The notes below the pieces were generated by a model. That model did not search any database, was not told the DNA's origin, and saw only the letters and a list, made by a program, of their open reading frames with translations. Made by a program: the position numbers and the translations under genes. From Hyphomicrobiales bacterium (lineage in GTDB: Bacteria; Pseudomonadota; Alphaproteobacteria; Rhizobiales; Rhizobiaceae), in NCBI GenBank assembly GCA_900468535.1, contig UBTY01000029.1, positions 3,276 through 67,275 of the forward strand: a DNA stretch of 64,000 nucleotides, written 5' to 3'. Each line of letters begins with the position of its first letter. Position 1 is the stretch's first letter. Shown piece by piece: positions 26,086-35,195 of this stretch.

Positions 26086-26785
26086 TTTGCCTGCCGCATC
26101 CCTGGCGCACCTGCGCCAGCCGGACATAGACGCGCTGCGTCCGCCGCTCTCGGCTCACAAGCCGAGGATCCTGATCCTCTACGGTTCGCTGCGTCCGGTA
26201 TCCTACAGCCGCCTGCTGGCGCACGAATCCGCGCGCCTGCTCGAACATTTTGGCTGCGAAGTGCGGATCTTCGATCCGGCGGGCCTGCCGCTTCCCGATG
26301 CGGAGCCGGTGAGCCATCCGAAGGTGCAGGAGCTGCGTGAGCTGTCGGCCTGGTCGGAAGGCCAGGTCTGGATCAGTCCGGAACGCCACGGCTCCATGAC
26401 CGGCATCATGAAGGCGCAGATCGACTGGATCCCGCTTTCGGTCGCTTCCGTGCGGCCGACGCAAGGCAAGACACTCGCCGTTATGCAGGTCTCCGGCGGC
26501 TCCCAGTCGTTCAATGCCATCAACCAGCTTCGTGTGCTCGGCCGCTGGATGCGGATGATCACCATCCCGAACCAGTCGTCGGTCGCCAAGGCGTTCCAGG
26601 AGTTCGACACCGACGGCCGCATGAAGCCGTCGTCCTACTATGATCGCGTCGTCGACGTCTGCGAGGAACTGGTCAAGTTCACGCTCCTGACCCGCGATGC
26701 GTCTGCCTACCTGACCGATCGCTACAGCGAGCGAAAGGAAGAAGCGGAAAAGCTGGAGCAGCGTGTGAGCCTGAATTCCATATGA
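26060..26785 (+). CDS. arsH: Arsenic resistance flavoprotein ArsH
   Basis: An NADPH-dependent FMN reductase-fold protein with [19 protein letters not shown] (FMN loop), [20 protein letters not shown] and [18 protein letters not shown], all conserved in ArsH. ArsH oxidises trivalent organoarsenicals. The ATG at 26060 gives 241 aa and overlaps arsC by 26 bp; a TTG at 26078, giving MADLPAAS, is a shorter alternative. The stop overlaps the arsK start. Confidence 0.9.
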   Translation: MRRASALADLPAASLAHLRQPDIDALRPPLSAHKPRILILYGSLRPVSYSRLLAHESARLLEHFGCEVRIFDPAGLPLPDAEPVSHPKVQELRELSAWSEGQVWISPERHGSMTGIMKAQIDWIPLSVASVRPTQGKTLAVMQVSGGSQSFNAINQLRVLGRWMRMITIPNQSSVAKAFQEFDTDGRMKPSSYYDRVVDVCEELVKFTLLTRDASAYLTDRYSERKEEAEKLEQRVSLNSI

Positions 26786-27990
26786 GCGAGCGCGTCCCGG
26801 TCGCCGCGATTGTCGCGTTGGGCGTCACGCAAAACATCGGCTACGGCACACTCTACTACAGCTTCAGCATCCTGGCGCCCGACATGGCCGCGCATTTTGC
26901 GTGGTCGACCGAATGGATCTTCGGCGCGCTTTCGGTCGCGCTGCTGATCGGCGGACTGACTGCGCCCTGGCTCGGCGCCCTTTTCGACCGCTTCGGGGCC
27001 GGGCGGATGATGACGATTGGTTCGGCCGTTGCAGCCGCCGCTCTCGTTGCCTGCGCCTATGCACCCGGTAAGACCTCCTATGTGGCCGCGCTGATCGCGA
27101 TCGAGGTTGCAGCCAACCTCGTTCAGTATGGGGCGGCGTTTGCGCTCCTGGTCCAGATCAGGCCACACGTGGCGTCCCGCAGCATTACCTATCTGACGCT
27201 GCTCGCAGGCTTCGCTTCGACGATGTTCTGGCCGATCACAACGGCCCTGCATGGGCAAATGTCCTGGCAGAACGTTTACCTTCTCTATGCCGGCCTGAAC
27301 CTGTTTATATGCCTGCCGATCCACACCTGGCTTTCGCACGGCGTTACCGCGCGCCGGTCGGCGGTCAAATCGACGCCGCAACGAGTCGAAGGGATACTAC
27401 CACCCGAGCAGCGCCGCCTCGGCTTCGCGTTAATGGTTACGGCGTTTTCGCTGCTGTCGCTCTCCAGCTCGGCCGTGCTGGTACATATGGTGCCGCTGCT
27501 GTCCGGCCTTGGCCTTGGCACGTCTGCGGCATTGATCGGTACCCTGTTCGGCCCGTCACAGGTAGCGAGCCGTCTGATCAACATGGTGTTCGGCAAGAAC
27601 CTGCCGGCACTGCAATTGGCGATCGTTGCTGCAATCCTGATCCCCGGCGGCGTATTGATCCTGCAGTTCACGGCGCCCTCCATCTCGGGCTCAATGGTCT
27701 TCGCCGTTGTCTTTGGAATGGGCAACGGCCTGCTGAGCATCGTTGCCGGCACCCTGCCTCTCTACCTGTTCGGCAGTGACGGCTATGGTAAGCTGCAAGG
27801 GAAGACTATGGCCTCCAAGCTGGTCCTCTCGGCCTTGGCGCCTTTTGTCATAGCATTCGCGATGGCAAACATCGGCATTTTTCTATCGCTCACGGTCGCG
27901 GCAATGCTTGGGGCGCTCGCCATCGTCACGTTCGGGGTCATCGGTATGTTGCTTGGGGCACACCGTACGTCGTCACTGATCTCGGGATGA
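26782..27990 (+). CDS. arsK: MFS arsenite efflux transporter, ArsK-like
   Basis: A 402-aa transporter with about 12 membrane segments of the major facilitator type. It opens [20 protein letters not shown] and has the loop [14 protein letters not shown] after the second segment. In Agrobacterium an MFS protein of this group, ArsK, exports arsenite and antimonite. Its position at the end of the ars chain supports the same role. The family-level call is firm, the symbol less so. Confidence 0.65.
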   Translation: MSERVPVAAIVALGVTQNIGYGTLYYSFSILAPDMAAHFAWSTEWIFGALSVALLIGGLTAPWLGALFDRFGAGRMMTIGSAVAAAALVACAYAPGKTSYVAALIAIEVAANLVQYGAAFALLVQIRPHVASRSITYLTLLAGFASTMFWPITTALHGQMSWQNVYLLYAGLNLFICLPIHTWLSHGVTARRSAVKSTPQRVEGILPPEQRRLGFALMVTAFSLLSLSSSAVLVHMVPLLSGLGLGTSAALIGTLFGPSQVASRLINMVFGKNLPALQLAIVAAILIPGGVLILQFTAPSISGSMVFAVVFGMGNGLLSIVAGTLPLYLFGSDGYGKLQGKTMASKLVLSALAPFVIAFAMANIGIFLSLTVAAMLGALAIVTFGVIGMLLGAHRTSSLISG

Positions 27991-27995
27991 CCATC

Positions 27996-29144
27996 CTAGA
28001 GGAGCCGTGCTGCCCTGCCGGTCCTCCTCGCAGCATTGTTGTAATAGCTGGAGGCTTGTTGAACAGATCGATGCCGGGATTGCTCCATCGCTTCGGGCAG
28101 CGGGATGCCCCGATTTGCCGCTTCTGTCAGATAGCCTGACCGTAGCCCATGCGCCGAAAACTCCCCCGGCTCCAACCCGGCCATCTTCGCGCGCTGTTTC
28201 AGGATCGCGTTGATCGACTGCGGATCGAGCGCCCGCCGCGATACCGTGCCCCATCGCCCGATCCCCCGAAACACGCTGCCCTTGTCGATCTTGGCGGCCG
28301 CCAGCCAGGCGTTCAGTGCCTCGACAGGCCGGCCGGTGAGATAGACGACCTCGTCCTCTTCGCCTGATGTCGTCTTGGTGCGACCGAGATGGATGGCCAG
28401 AGAGGGGAGGGGAGGGCCGTCGGCCACCGCGATCGGCGCTTCCACGGTCAGTTGTTCCAGGCGAAGGCCTGCGATCTCGCTGCGCCGCCGGCCGCCGGAG
28501 GCAAAGGCGACCATCAGGATTGCCCGGTCCCTGACGTCGCGCAGGTTGTCGGTCGCGCAGGTGGCCAGCAGCTTTGCCAGCACATCCGATGTTACCGCCT
28601 TAGCACTTTTACGACGGCGCTGTCTCGGGACGGCGCGCACGGCGAGATGAATGGCGGACTTCAGGGCAGGGGAGGTGAAGGCGCCGGTGAGGCCGCGCCA
28701 TTTTGTCAGCGTCGACCAGCTGGCCAGGCGCCGGCGCACCGTATCCGGCGCATGCGGGCCGATGGATTTTAGGAACCCCTGGCGCCGGAGGTTGTCGTCG
28801 ACGTCTACAGGCATGCCATGATCGGGGTCGTTCGCGCGCTTTTCCGGATCCCAGAGATGATGGGCGACGAATTTGAGCAGCAGCGCTTCGGGCGCCGGCC
28901 AGAGCAAGGAGCGGCCGGTGGCCGCCAGTCCCCAGGCTTCAAGATAGGCGAGGTCGGAGGTGAGTGCTCTGAGCGTATTGTCGCCCATGCCGCGTTCAAC
29001 GAGATGCTTGAGTGTTTCGACATCCTGGTCGGTCAACAACTCGGCGAGCTCGTCGCGGCGCTCCATCGGCAGCACGGACGCAATGGTGTCGAGCTCTTCG
29101 GCGCGACGCTCGACAGCAGTCAGGGATGTTTTGGCTTTGGCCAC
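27996..29144 (-). CDS. Tyrosine recombinase (phage-type integrase), copy B
   Basis: A 382-aa tyrosine recombinase with the same catalytic set as copy A: SGGRRRSEIAGLRLEQL, FSAHGLRSGYLTE, MEQSRHRSVQQASSYYNNA. Only five bases separate its stop from the arsK stop, so the ars genes run directly into it. Copies A and B form an imperfect direct repeat of about 1.15 kb with the ars genes between them. Confidence 0.9.
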   Translation of the reverse strand: MAKAKTSLTAVERRAEELDTIASVLPMERRDELAELLTDQDVETLKHLVERGMGDNTLRALTSDLAYLEAWGLAATGRSLLWPAPEALLLKFVAHHLWDPEKRANDPDHGMPVDVDDNLRRQGFLKSIGPHAPDTVRRRLASWSTLTKWRGLTGAFTSPALKSAIHLAVRAVPRQRRRKSAKAVTSDVLAKLLATCATDNLRDVRDRAILMVAFASGGRRRSEIAGLRLEQLTVEAPIAVADGPPLPSLAIHLGRTKTTSGEEDEVVYLTGRPVEALNAWLAAAKIDKGSVFRGIGRWGTVSRRALDPQSINAILKQRAKMAGLEPGEFSAHGLRSGYLTEAANRGIPLPEAMEQSRHRSVQQASSYYNNAARRTGRAARLL

Positions 29145-29232
29145 GATCGCTCCTGAAACATTGAACTGGCGGCCGCTGGGGCCGTGATTTGCCCCGACTT
29201 TCCCTGATTTGCGCCGTCAAATCAATCTACCA

Positions 29233-29266
29233 TCGATAAGGGGTACTTATCGAGGGTTATACCCCT
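29233..29266. repeat. Overlapping palindromes between integrase B and the RHE_PE00001 gene
   Basis: TCGATAAG-gggta-CTTATCGA (29233-29253) is a perfect eight-base inverted repeat; overlapping it AGGGGTA (29239-29245) pairs with TACCCCT (29260-29266). The site lies in the divergent promoter region of the integrase and the next gene. It could be an operator, or a recombinase core site. Confidence 0.5.
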
Positions 29267-29342
29267 AACCGGTAATCATGCCATGTGAGGAACTGCAATA
29301 TTGATATAGAGTTCCTATAAGAAATCGTTTACCATGATTTCA

Positions 29343-30464
29343 ATGGCTTACGATCTTGCGAAAATCAGCATGACAGCCCTGATGCGGCCGGCTTTCGACG
29401 CCGGCATCGCGCTGACCCGTCTCGACGAGCGCATCGCCCGTTCGCCGGTCGGAAGCGGCTGGATCGAGCGCCAGAATTTCGCCGACGCCTGCGCCTCGCT
29501 GTGGATCGACGGCGAGCTCGTCCATCTCGAAGACCTCGTCCTCCATGACGCCACCCGTGATATCCGCACCCCCACCCACGAGCTCACCATCGCCCGCGAC
29601 GTTTTGCGCACCCGCCGGCGCATCTCCACGCAGTCGCCAGACTGGGCGCTGTCGGCCGAGGGCGTTCGCTCGCTCAGACAAACCTCCGAAATTATGCCGG
29701 CTGACAGCGGAGATGCGCTGACTGCCGCCGCGACCCGGCGGGCCGCTGCAATGGATGCAGAAGGGGAGGGTGATGATAGTGATGACGCCAAAGATCTGCC
29801 TGGGATCGACTATGCCGCCATCGATGCGCTACTGGCGCGGTCGGAGGCTGCGATCGAACGAGCCAGGAAGCCCGGCCGGGCTCCGGCCGATCCGATGATC
29901 TATGATCTCGACTGGGATGAAGATGCCCGGCTCGACGAATGGAACGGCGTTCTGCGCCAAACCGAAAACCTGCCGGCAATGATGCAGGCCATCGTTGCCC
30001 TCGATGCCTGGAACGAGCTCGCGGTCCTGCAACACGCGCCGTGGCTCGGAAGGCTGTTTGCCGCCTCCATCCTGCGCCAGGCCGGCGTCACCACCGGCGC
30101 CCATCTCGCCGCCATCAATCTCGGCCTCAAAACCATTTCTGTCGATCGCCGCCGGCATCGCGATCGCGAGACCCGGCTGCTCGCTATCGCCCACGCCCTG
30201 ATTGCGGCCACCCAGATCGGCATGAAAGAACACGACAGGCTGACATTGGCGATAACGATGTTCGAGCGAAAGCTGGAGGGGCGCCGCACGTCGTCAAAGC
30301 TGCCGGAGTTGGTGCAGCTGGTGATGGCAAAACCATTGATGTCCGCCGGGATGATTGCCAAGACGCTATGCGTCACGCCCCAGGCGGCGCGGAGGATCGT
30401 TTTGGAGCTCGGCCTCAGAGAGATGACGGGGAGGGGGAGGTTTCGGGCGTGGGGGATTGTTTAG
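29343..30464 (+). CDS. RHE_PE00001 family DNA-binding protein (DUF1612)
   Basis: A 373-aa protein, taking the ATG at 29343. Conserved blocks include [60 protein letters not shown] and, at the C-terminus, a helix-turn-helix ([20 protein letters not shown]). This rhizobial plasmid family is usually found beside the same kind of integrase. Its exact role is unknown; regulation of recombination is one possibility. Confidence 0.8.
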   Translation: MAYDLAKISMTALMRPAFDAGIALTRLDERIARSPVGSGWIERQNFADACASLWIDGELVHLEDLVLHDATRDIRTPTHELTIARDVLRTRRRISTQSPDWALSAEGVRSLRQTSEIMPADSGDALTAAATRRAAAMDAEGEGDDSDDAKDLPGIDYAAIDALLARSEAAIERARKPGRAPADPMIYDLDWDEDARLDEWNGVLRQTENLPAMMQAIVALDAWNELAVLQHAPWLGRLFAASILRQAGVTTGAHLAAINLGLKTISVDRRRHRDRETRLLAIAHALIAATQIGMKEHDRLTLAITMFERKLEGRRTSSKLPELVQLVMAKPLMSAGMIAKTLCVTPQAARRIVLELGLREMTGRGRFRAWGIV

Positions 30465-30590
30465 TGTCTTTGACCGCGAGCGGAAGATCCATAACAATCG
30501 AATAGAACATAGTGGCCTCGTTGTCATTCTGTGGCAAGCACGTCACTCGGAAAACCGAGGCTGTATGCGTCGCCTGACTTTGGCGCATTG

Positions 30591-31625
30591 TTACACACCA
30601 AAGAACGAGCAAGGCATTTCAGGGTCAAGAAAAGAAAGAGGGTTTTTCGGGCCGATTACATACTCGGGCCATTGATCAGCAATCTTCTCGGCCGATCTAG
30701 ATGACGGACTAATCTGGCGGGCAACGTTGTATCGGCCGACCTCAACAAACCGCTCTACGAGCTCTATGACCTTCTGTGAACCGAGTTTCGCCGGTATGGT
30801 GAGACGAACTGAGTTTCCAAATGTTTCCAGCAAGATGTAAACGGCATGGGAGTGAACAGCCTTCGTATCCTCGAGAAGTCTTTTGTAGTTGAATTGCCGC
30901 CCGTCCTGAGCGTGAAGCCTCACGTCGTAGAGAAAACCTGGTTCGCCATCAACGTCTGGCTTCCATTCGGCCCAAGGCCGCCGCTGCACATTGACCGTAA
31001 CGCCAATCACGAGTGACTTATCGACGAAGCCCACTTGCGCCCATTCCTGCGGTCGAATTTCGCCCCATGGGAGAGGATCCATAGGAAGCAAATGCTCGGT
31101 GACCTTATCCCGTGACTGAGGAAGGATTGGTCGGGCATCATTGTAACTGGTGCAGAAATTCCAAAACCCAAGATCCACGTCTCTCAAGAATTGGAGAAGG
31201 CGAACTAGATCGTCGTCATGCCCCAGCCGAAAATGGGCGACCCGGTTCCTGATCTGGAAGACCTCCTTCAACTTAGCATCTAGGATGTCTCTCGGAGGAA
31301 AATAGCATTCAAAGCATGCCCAATGCTTCCCGATTGCTTCCATCAATTTCGTGAGTGTGGAATAGCTCAGGACGTCCATCTCGGGCGTTGGCATATGCCT
31401 CAACGCTTTGTCCGCATCGAACGACTTAGACAGCGGAGGAAGATCTTTAGCCCAGTCATCACCGAGGAGTGCTCGCAGCTCGACGTAGACCATGCGCCGC
31501 AACCACGTCTCGAGCTGCCACAACCGGGCATAGATTTCGAGTGCGCGCCTCGGCACCTCAGGCACCACTTCTAGAAGATTTGGCTCGCTGCTTTTCGGTG
31601 TGTCTTCCAACCCGTCGCCTTCCAC
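30591..31625 (-). CDS. HEPN-domain protein (Swt1-like)
   Basis: A 344-aa protein. The start GTG at 31625 has a strong AAGGAGG five bases upstream, so I prefer it to the longer frame from 31805. Residues about 30-150 carry a helical HEPN/Swt1-like block: LETWLRRMVYVELRALLG, then VFQIRNRVAHFRLGHDDDLV with the RNxxAH motif (RNRVAH) characteristic of HEPN RNases. The C-terminal half has no clear match. It is divergent from the ImmA/IrrE regulator gene across a 111-bp promoter, which suggests a defence pair. Confidence 0.7.
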   Translation of the reverse strand: MEGDGLEDTPKSSEPNLLEVVPEVPRRALEIYARLWQLETWLRRMVYVELRALLGDDWAKDLPPLSKSFDADKALRHMPTPEMDVLSYSTLTKLMEAIGKHWACFECYFPPRDILDAKLKEVFQIRNRVAHFRLGHDDDLVRLLQFLRDVDLGFWNFCTSYNDARPILPQSRDKVTEHLLPMDPLPWGEIRPQEWAQVGFVDKSLVIGVTVNVQRRPWAEWKPDVDGEPGFLYDVRLHAQDGRQFNYKRLLEDTKAVHSHAVYILLETFGNSVRLTIPAKLGSQKVIELVERFVEVGRYNVARQISPSSRSAEKIADQWPEYVIGPKNPLSFLDPEMPCSFFGV

Positions 31626-31706
31626 ATTGTCCTCCTTGGCAATCTTATGTGCGCTAAAACTAGCACTTAAGTCGATACACACAACATATTTGATGTGTCG
31701 TTGACC

Positions 31707-31722
31707 ACAACAAAAAAGTTGT
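31707..31722. promoter_or_regulatory. Candidate operator of the ImmA/IrrE regulator
   Basis: ACAAC-aaaaaa-GTTGT, a five-base perfect inverted repeat with an A-rich centre, 15 bp before the ATG of the HTH/ImmA gene. Autoregulation by its helix-turn-helix is plausible. Confidence 0.4.
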
Positions 31723-31736
31723 CTATATTTTATCTC

Positions 31737-33011
31737 ATGAATGGAATCGTCCTTAACGAAAAAGAACTGCGAGATGCCCGGGCACGCGTAGCCAAGTTGA
31801 GTCATGCGCTTTCCTCGGAAAGTGGCATTGCACAGCTCGTCTCAAACCTGCCGCCGGAAGTCGTCACGCAGGTCACTAGAATGATGAAGGCTGAGCGAGT
31901 TCGTCTGCTTTCAGCGATTGAGGCTTTTGAGAATGCAAAGGGAGGTGGCGACGCATCGTCGCTCCTGAAACAGTCTGGGACGGATCCCGGTATAACACTT
32001 ATTGTGGCACGGATTGCCAAAGGCTATTCTCAAAAGGATCTCGCCTGGCGGTTGGGCGTTAAGGAGCAGCAAATTCAGCGGTACGAAGCGGATCGATACA
32101 GTTCGATCAGCCTCAAGAACTACGCTCGAGTCGCCGCTCTTCTCGGTGTGCAGATGACTGCAACAATCACGGAGAACCCAAGCTTTCGTGGCCTAGATGC
32201 CGTCATCGCGGACGTGACACGCGAGGATATCCGAAAAATCCTCAAGCACGGCCGTTCCCGTGGTTGGTTCGAGACGGACATGAGCGAGGCGCAGCTTCGA
32301 CAATACATCGCAGAGAATCGGATTGAATTCGGAAGCCCATCATTGCTGCGAACGGGTCTAAACGTGACCGATCACAGCGAGGATGTCCTTTTACACGCTT
32401 GGAGGGCGCGGGTTGCAACTCGGGCCCGCGAAGAACTCGCTCGTCAGCCAGCGCCTTTCGATCCCCTCGAAATCAACTGGTTGTCCGAACTTGTTCGGTT
32501 GAGTGTCTTTCCCGATGGGCCGAGGCGGGCCCGGGAATCGCTTCGAGAGAAGGGAATCCTGCTCATTGCGGAGCCTCAGATTCCCGGTCTCGCTATCGAC
32601 GGAGCTGCGTTTCTGGAAGGCAACGTGCCAGTTATCGGCATGACGATCCGAAAGGACACGATCGACAATTTCTGGTTTACTTTACTTCACGAGATCGCGC
32701 ACGCTCTTCTCCACTACCGCACGGGTCTTGCAACTGGATTCTTTGATCAGCTTGAGACAGTGTCTACTGATGAACAGGAGGCTGAAGCCGATTCTTTCTC
32801 CGCCAATATACTGATACCTGAAGAAAAGTGGCGAAGATCGACTGCGAGAATTGCTAATTCAGCCGATGTCATAGAAAAATTCGCAAAGGATATCGGGATT
32901 CATCCGGCCATTGTATTCGGACGCATACGCAAAGAAAGAAACAACTACGCATTATTTTCGAACAAAATCGGCGCGAACACTGTACGAGAACAGTTAATCG
33001 ACCCTTTATAA
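31737..33011 (+). CDS. HTH and ImmA/IrrE zinc-peptidase regulator
   Basis: A 424-aa protein with an XRE-type helix-turn-helix (YSQKDLAWRLGVKEQQIQRYEA, near residues 100-120) and a C-terminal ImmA/IrrE peptidase domain with zinc motif LLHEIAHALLHY and the downstream EAEADSFSANILIP. Such proteins sense stress and cleave partner repressors in phage and mobile-element systems. It is followed after nine bases by the beta-family gene, and its operon promoter faces the HEPN gene. Confidence 0.85.
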   Translation: MNGIVLNEKELRDARARVAKLSHALSSESGIAQLVSNLPPEVVTQVTRMMKAERVRLLSAIEAFENAKGGGDASSLLKQSGTDPGITLIVARIAKGYSQKDLAWRLGVKEQQIQRYEADRYSSISLKNYARVAALLGVQMTATITENPSFRGLDAVIADVTREDIRKILKHGRSRGWFETDMSEAQLRQYIAENRIEFGSPSLLRTGLNVTDHSEDVLLHAWRARVATRAREELARQPAPFDPLEINWLSELVRLSVFPDGPRRARESLREKGILLIAEPQIPGLAIDGAAFLEGNVPVIGMTIRKDTIDNFWFTLLHEIAHALLHYRTGLATGFFDQLETVSTDEQEAEADSFSANILIPEEKWRRSTARIANSADVIEKFAKDIGIHPAIVFGRIRKERNNYALFSNKIGANTVREQLIDPL

Positions 33012-33020
33012 GGAAACATG

Positions 33021-34130
33021 ATGCTTCCATACCACCCAGCTCTTCGTTTTAAGCAAGGTGAATACCTTGCAACTGCTCGAATTGCGCGCGATGTGCAACG
33101 ACACATTCAGCCCCGATTCATTCTCGCCCCGCCGAAGGAAAGGGACCCCGAGAAGGGAAAGCCGCTGACCGAAGAAGAGATAGCGGTCGTCACCGGGGAG
33201 CGCATCGCCAAGCACTGGCCCTTGTATCCTGCCTATCTTGATGCTCAATACGTCGCTCCCCTTCTGGGCGATGAAGGCCTCAAAGCGTTGTTTCGGATCG
33301 CGCAGCGCAAGAACGAGCAGTTGGCAGTGGTGGCCTCAGTCCAGGATCTGTACAATCCGATGTTCCGCGAGTTCCTCAGAGCATCGGGTCCTCGCATCGC
33401 GGTTCATCTGCCGTACGAAGATATCGACATGGACGTGTTGCTGAAGGGCGTAGAGGCTCTCGGCTGCAAGACGAATGAGTGCGCTCTCTTCGTCGACTTT
33501 ACGAAGGCACCTCTGAGTATGGAGGGAGTATCCGGATCAGTTGCCGGTGTCTTCGACACCCTCGGTTCCGCCGCCCAATGGGCGCGCATTATCTTCCAGG
33601 GATCGAGTTTTCCATCGAAGAATCCCGCTGAAAGCAATGGCCAGTGCGCAATACCGCGCCACGAGTGGGAGGTATTCATTGCCGCGTTGAAGGAATGTTC
33701 CGTGGCGCCAAACCTTATTGGTTATGGAGATTTCGGTCCAGATCATGGCGAGATCCGGTTCAGACGCAAGGGCGGAGGTTCCGCTCCAATCCGACACCTT
33801 CGCTACACTGGAAAAAAATCGACGTTTGTGGTCCGAGGGAAGGAGACTGGCAAACAAGGCGACGTCATGAGGGCGGTTTGCGAGCGTGTCCTCGATAGTG
33901 GCGAGTTTGCGGGCCAGGGCTACTCGTACGCAGATGATATGATCTGGCGGGTCGCAAAGGGTCTTTCAAACGCTGGCACACCGTCGATGTGGCGCGAGTG
34001 GAATATGGCTCATCACCTATCTCAAGTCGTGAAGGATTTGGGAGTGTTGTCCGGCATGAGCTTCCCAGAAGGGCCGGTCAGCCAGATCGCGGAACAGTTC
34101 ACCTTGTTTGCCGAGCATTCTGGAGAATGA
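33021..34130 (+). CDS. Beta-family protein
   Basis: A 369-aa protein resembling the beta family often found in mobile-element and defence contexts: YHPALRFKQGEYLATARI at the start, IQPRFILAPPKERDPEKGKP, then ALFVDFTKAP and YADDMIWRVAKGL. The second of two tandem ATGs has AAGGA at the better distance. Function is not established. It is co-transcribed with the ImmA/IrrE gene, whose regulator may control it. Confidence 0.6.
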   Translation: MLPYHPALRFKQGEYLATARIARDVQRHIQPRFILAPPKERDPEKGKPLTEEEIAVVTGERIAKHWPLYPAYLDAQYVAPLLGDEGLKALFRIAQRKNEQLAVVASVQDLYNPMFREFLRASGPRIAVHLPYEDIDMDVLLKGVEALGCKTNECALFVDFTKAPLSMEGVSGSVAGVFDTLGSAAQWARIIFQGSSFPSKNPAESNGQCAIPRHEWEVFIAALKECSVAPNLIGYGDFGPDHGEIRFRRKGGGSAPIRHLRYTGKKSTFVVRGKETGKQGDVMRAVCERVLDSGEFAGQGYSYADDMIWRVAKGLSNAGTPSMWREWNMAHHLSQVVKDLGVLSGMSFPEGPVSQIAEQFTLFAEHSGE

Positions 34131-34164
34131 CGGACGGCCTACTGGCCATCCGAGCAAAGTGATT

Positions 34165-34310
34165 ATGAAAGTTCGGCTATGTCGGGCCTGTACCCACTCT
34201 CATTCGGTTCGAGCCAGGACTGAGCACCTTTATTGGCGTGAACGGCGCGGGAAAGACAGCCGTCCTGCAGGCCATGCAGCGGCTGTTTGGAATAAAGCGG
34301 TCAATCCGCC
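34165..34310 (+). pseudogene. OLD-family ATPase 5' fragment, frameshifted
   Basis: The plus strand encodes VPTLIRFEPGLSTFIGVNG followed by AGKTAVLQAMQRLFGI, the N-terminal Walker A part of an OLD-type ATP-dependent endonuclease. The natural start MKVR at 34165 is one base out of frame; removing the C at 34177 would restore it. The gene is cut after about 45 codons. Confidence 0.7.
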
Positions 34311-34577
34311 TTCGTTCTTCACTTGGCCAAAATCGCAGCTTCGGGCCGACAGGGCCAGGTATGGGAGTATCGAGAAGCGTCGCGCGACCACTTGGTCCAG
34401 CTTTGATCGTGCTGTCGAAGCAGCTTCACCGCGAGCGAGCGCACGACGTCGGATAGGATCTTTGGACTGGTGCTGGAGACTAGCAAGCGAAGAGAGATAC
34501 TGCCCGTCCTGCCCGTAGATCTGATCATCGGACCAACGAAAAATCATGTGGTTGTAGTTCTCGACTGTTGAGCGCCG
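34311..34577. other. Unassigned composite DNA between the OLD and ISL3 fragments
   Basis: About 270 bp of rearranged DNA. A plus-strand stretch at about 34438-34569 has coding character and ends in a stop, but I cannot assign a family. It may be a fragment of a third gene caught between two broken elements. Confidence 0.3.
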
Positions 34578-35069
34578 CCAGCTCCAATCATCGATGCCAA
34601 CGATTCTTATGTTGGGATCCTGGCTTGAGATAGCAGCCCTTCGTTTGATCTGGCGAAGGATGGCGTCGTCGCTGACCGGCATGCCGATTCGGCGCATCAA
34701 GTACTCAGCGGGGCGGCCACCCATGCTGTGGCCGATCAAGTCTACAATCGCCGCCATCCGCGCAGTCCGACGCGAGTAGGGTGAAGCAATCTCGGGTAAG
34801 CGGTCTGTGAAGGTTCGTCGCCCGCATTTCTGGTGTCTGCACTGCCATCGGTTCAGCGCGAGTTCGATTTTCACAATTTGGCCCTGAACAGGCAGATCCT
34901 GGAGGCAGCGGTTGTGCCAGCCATGCCGGTATCGGCTTCGCACACCGCAATCGGGGCAAATACCAACAGGGTGCGCAGCGGCGGAAACAACCCAAGATTC
35001 GTCGTCGTGAAGCGTGATACCCAGTACTCTAACCTCTGGGCCGGGCGACAATTTCGATTTCTTGCGCAT
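34578..35069 (-). mobile_element. ISL3-family transposase, 3'-truncated
   Basis: From the ATG at 35069 the frame reads KKSKLSPGPEVRVLGITLHD, then ICPDCGVRSRYRHGWHNR and CRHQKCGRRTFTDRLPEIAS (zinc-finger part), then RIVGIDDWSWRR, which holds the first Asp of the DDE site. Sequence after about 34578 is unrelated, so two thirds of the transposase is missing. It is inactive and is a sign of past insertion in this part of the defence island. Confidence 0.8.
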
Positions 35070-35195
35070 CCCCGCAGGTAGCAGGCGCGGCGCTAACGGT
35101 CCGTTAACCACACAAATTGAGGAAGAACCCGATTAAATGCCAAACGACACCTAGTGCTGTGCGCCTGACTCGGGGCGCTAGGTTCCAGGCGGCGC

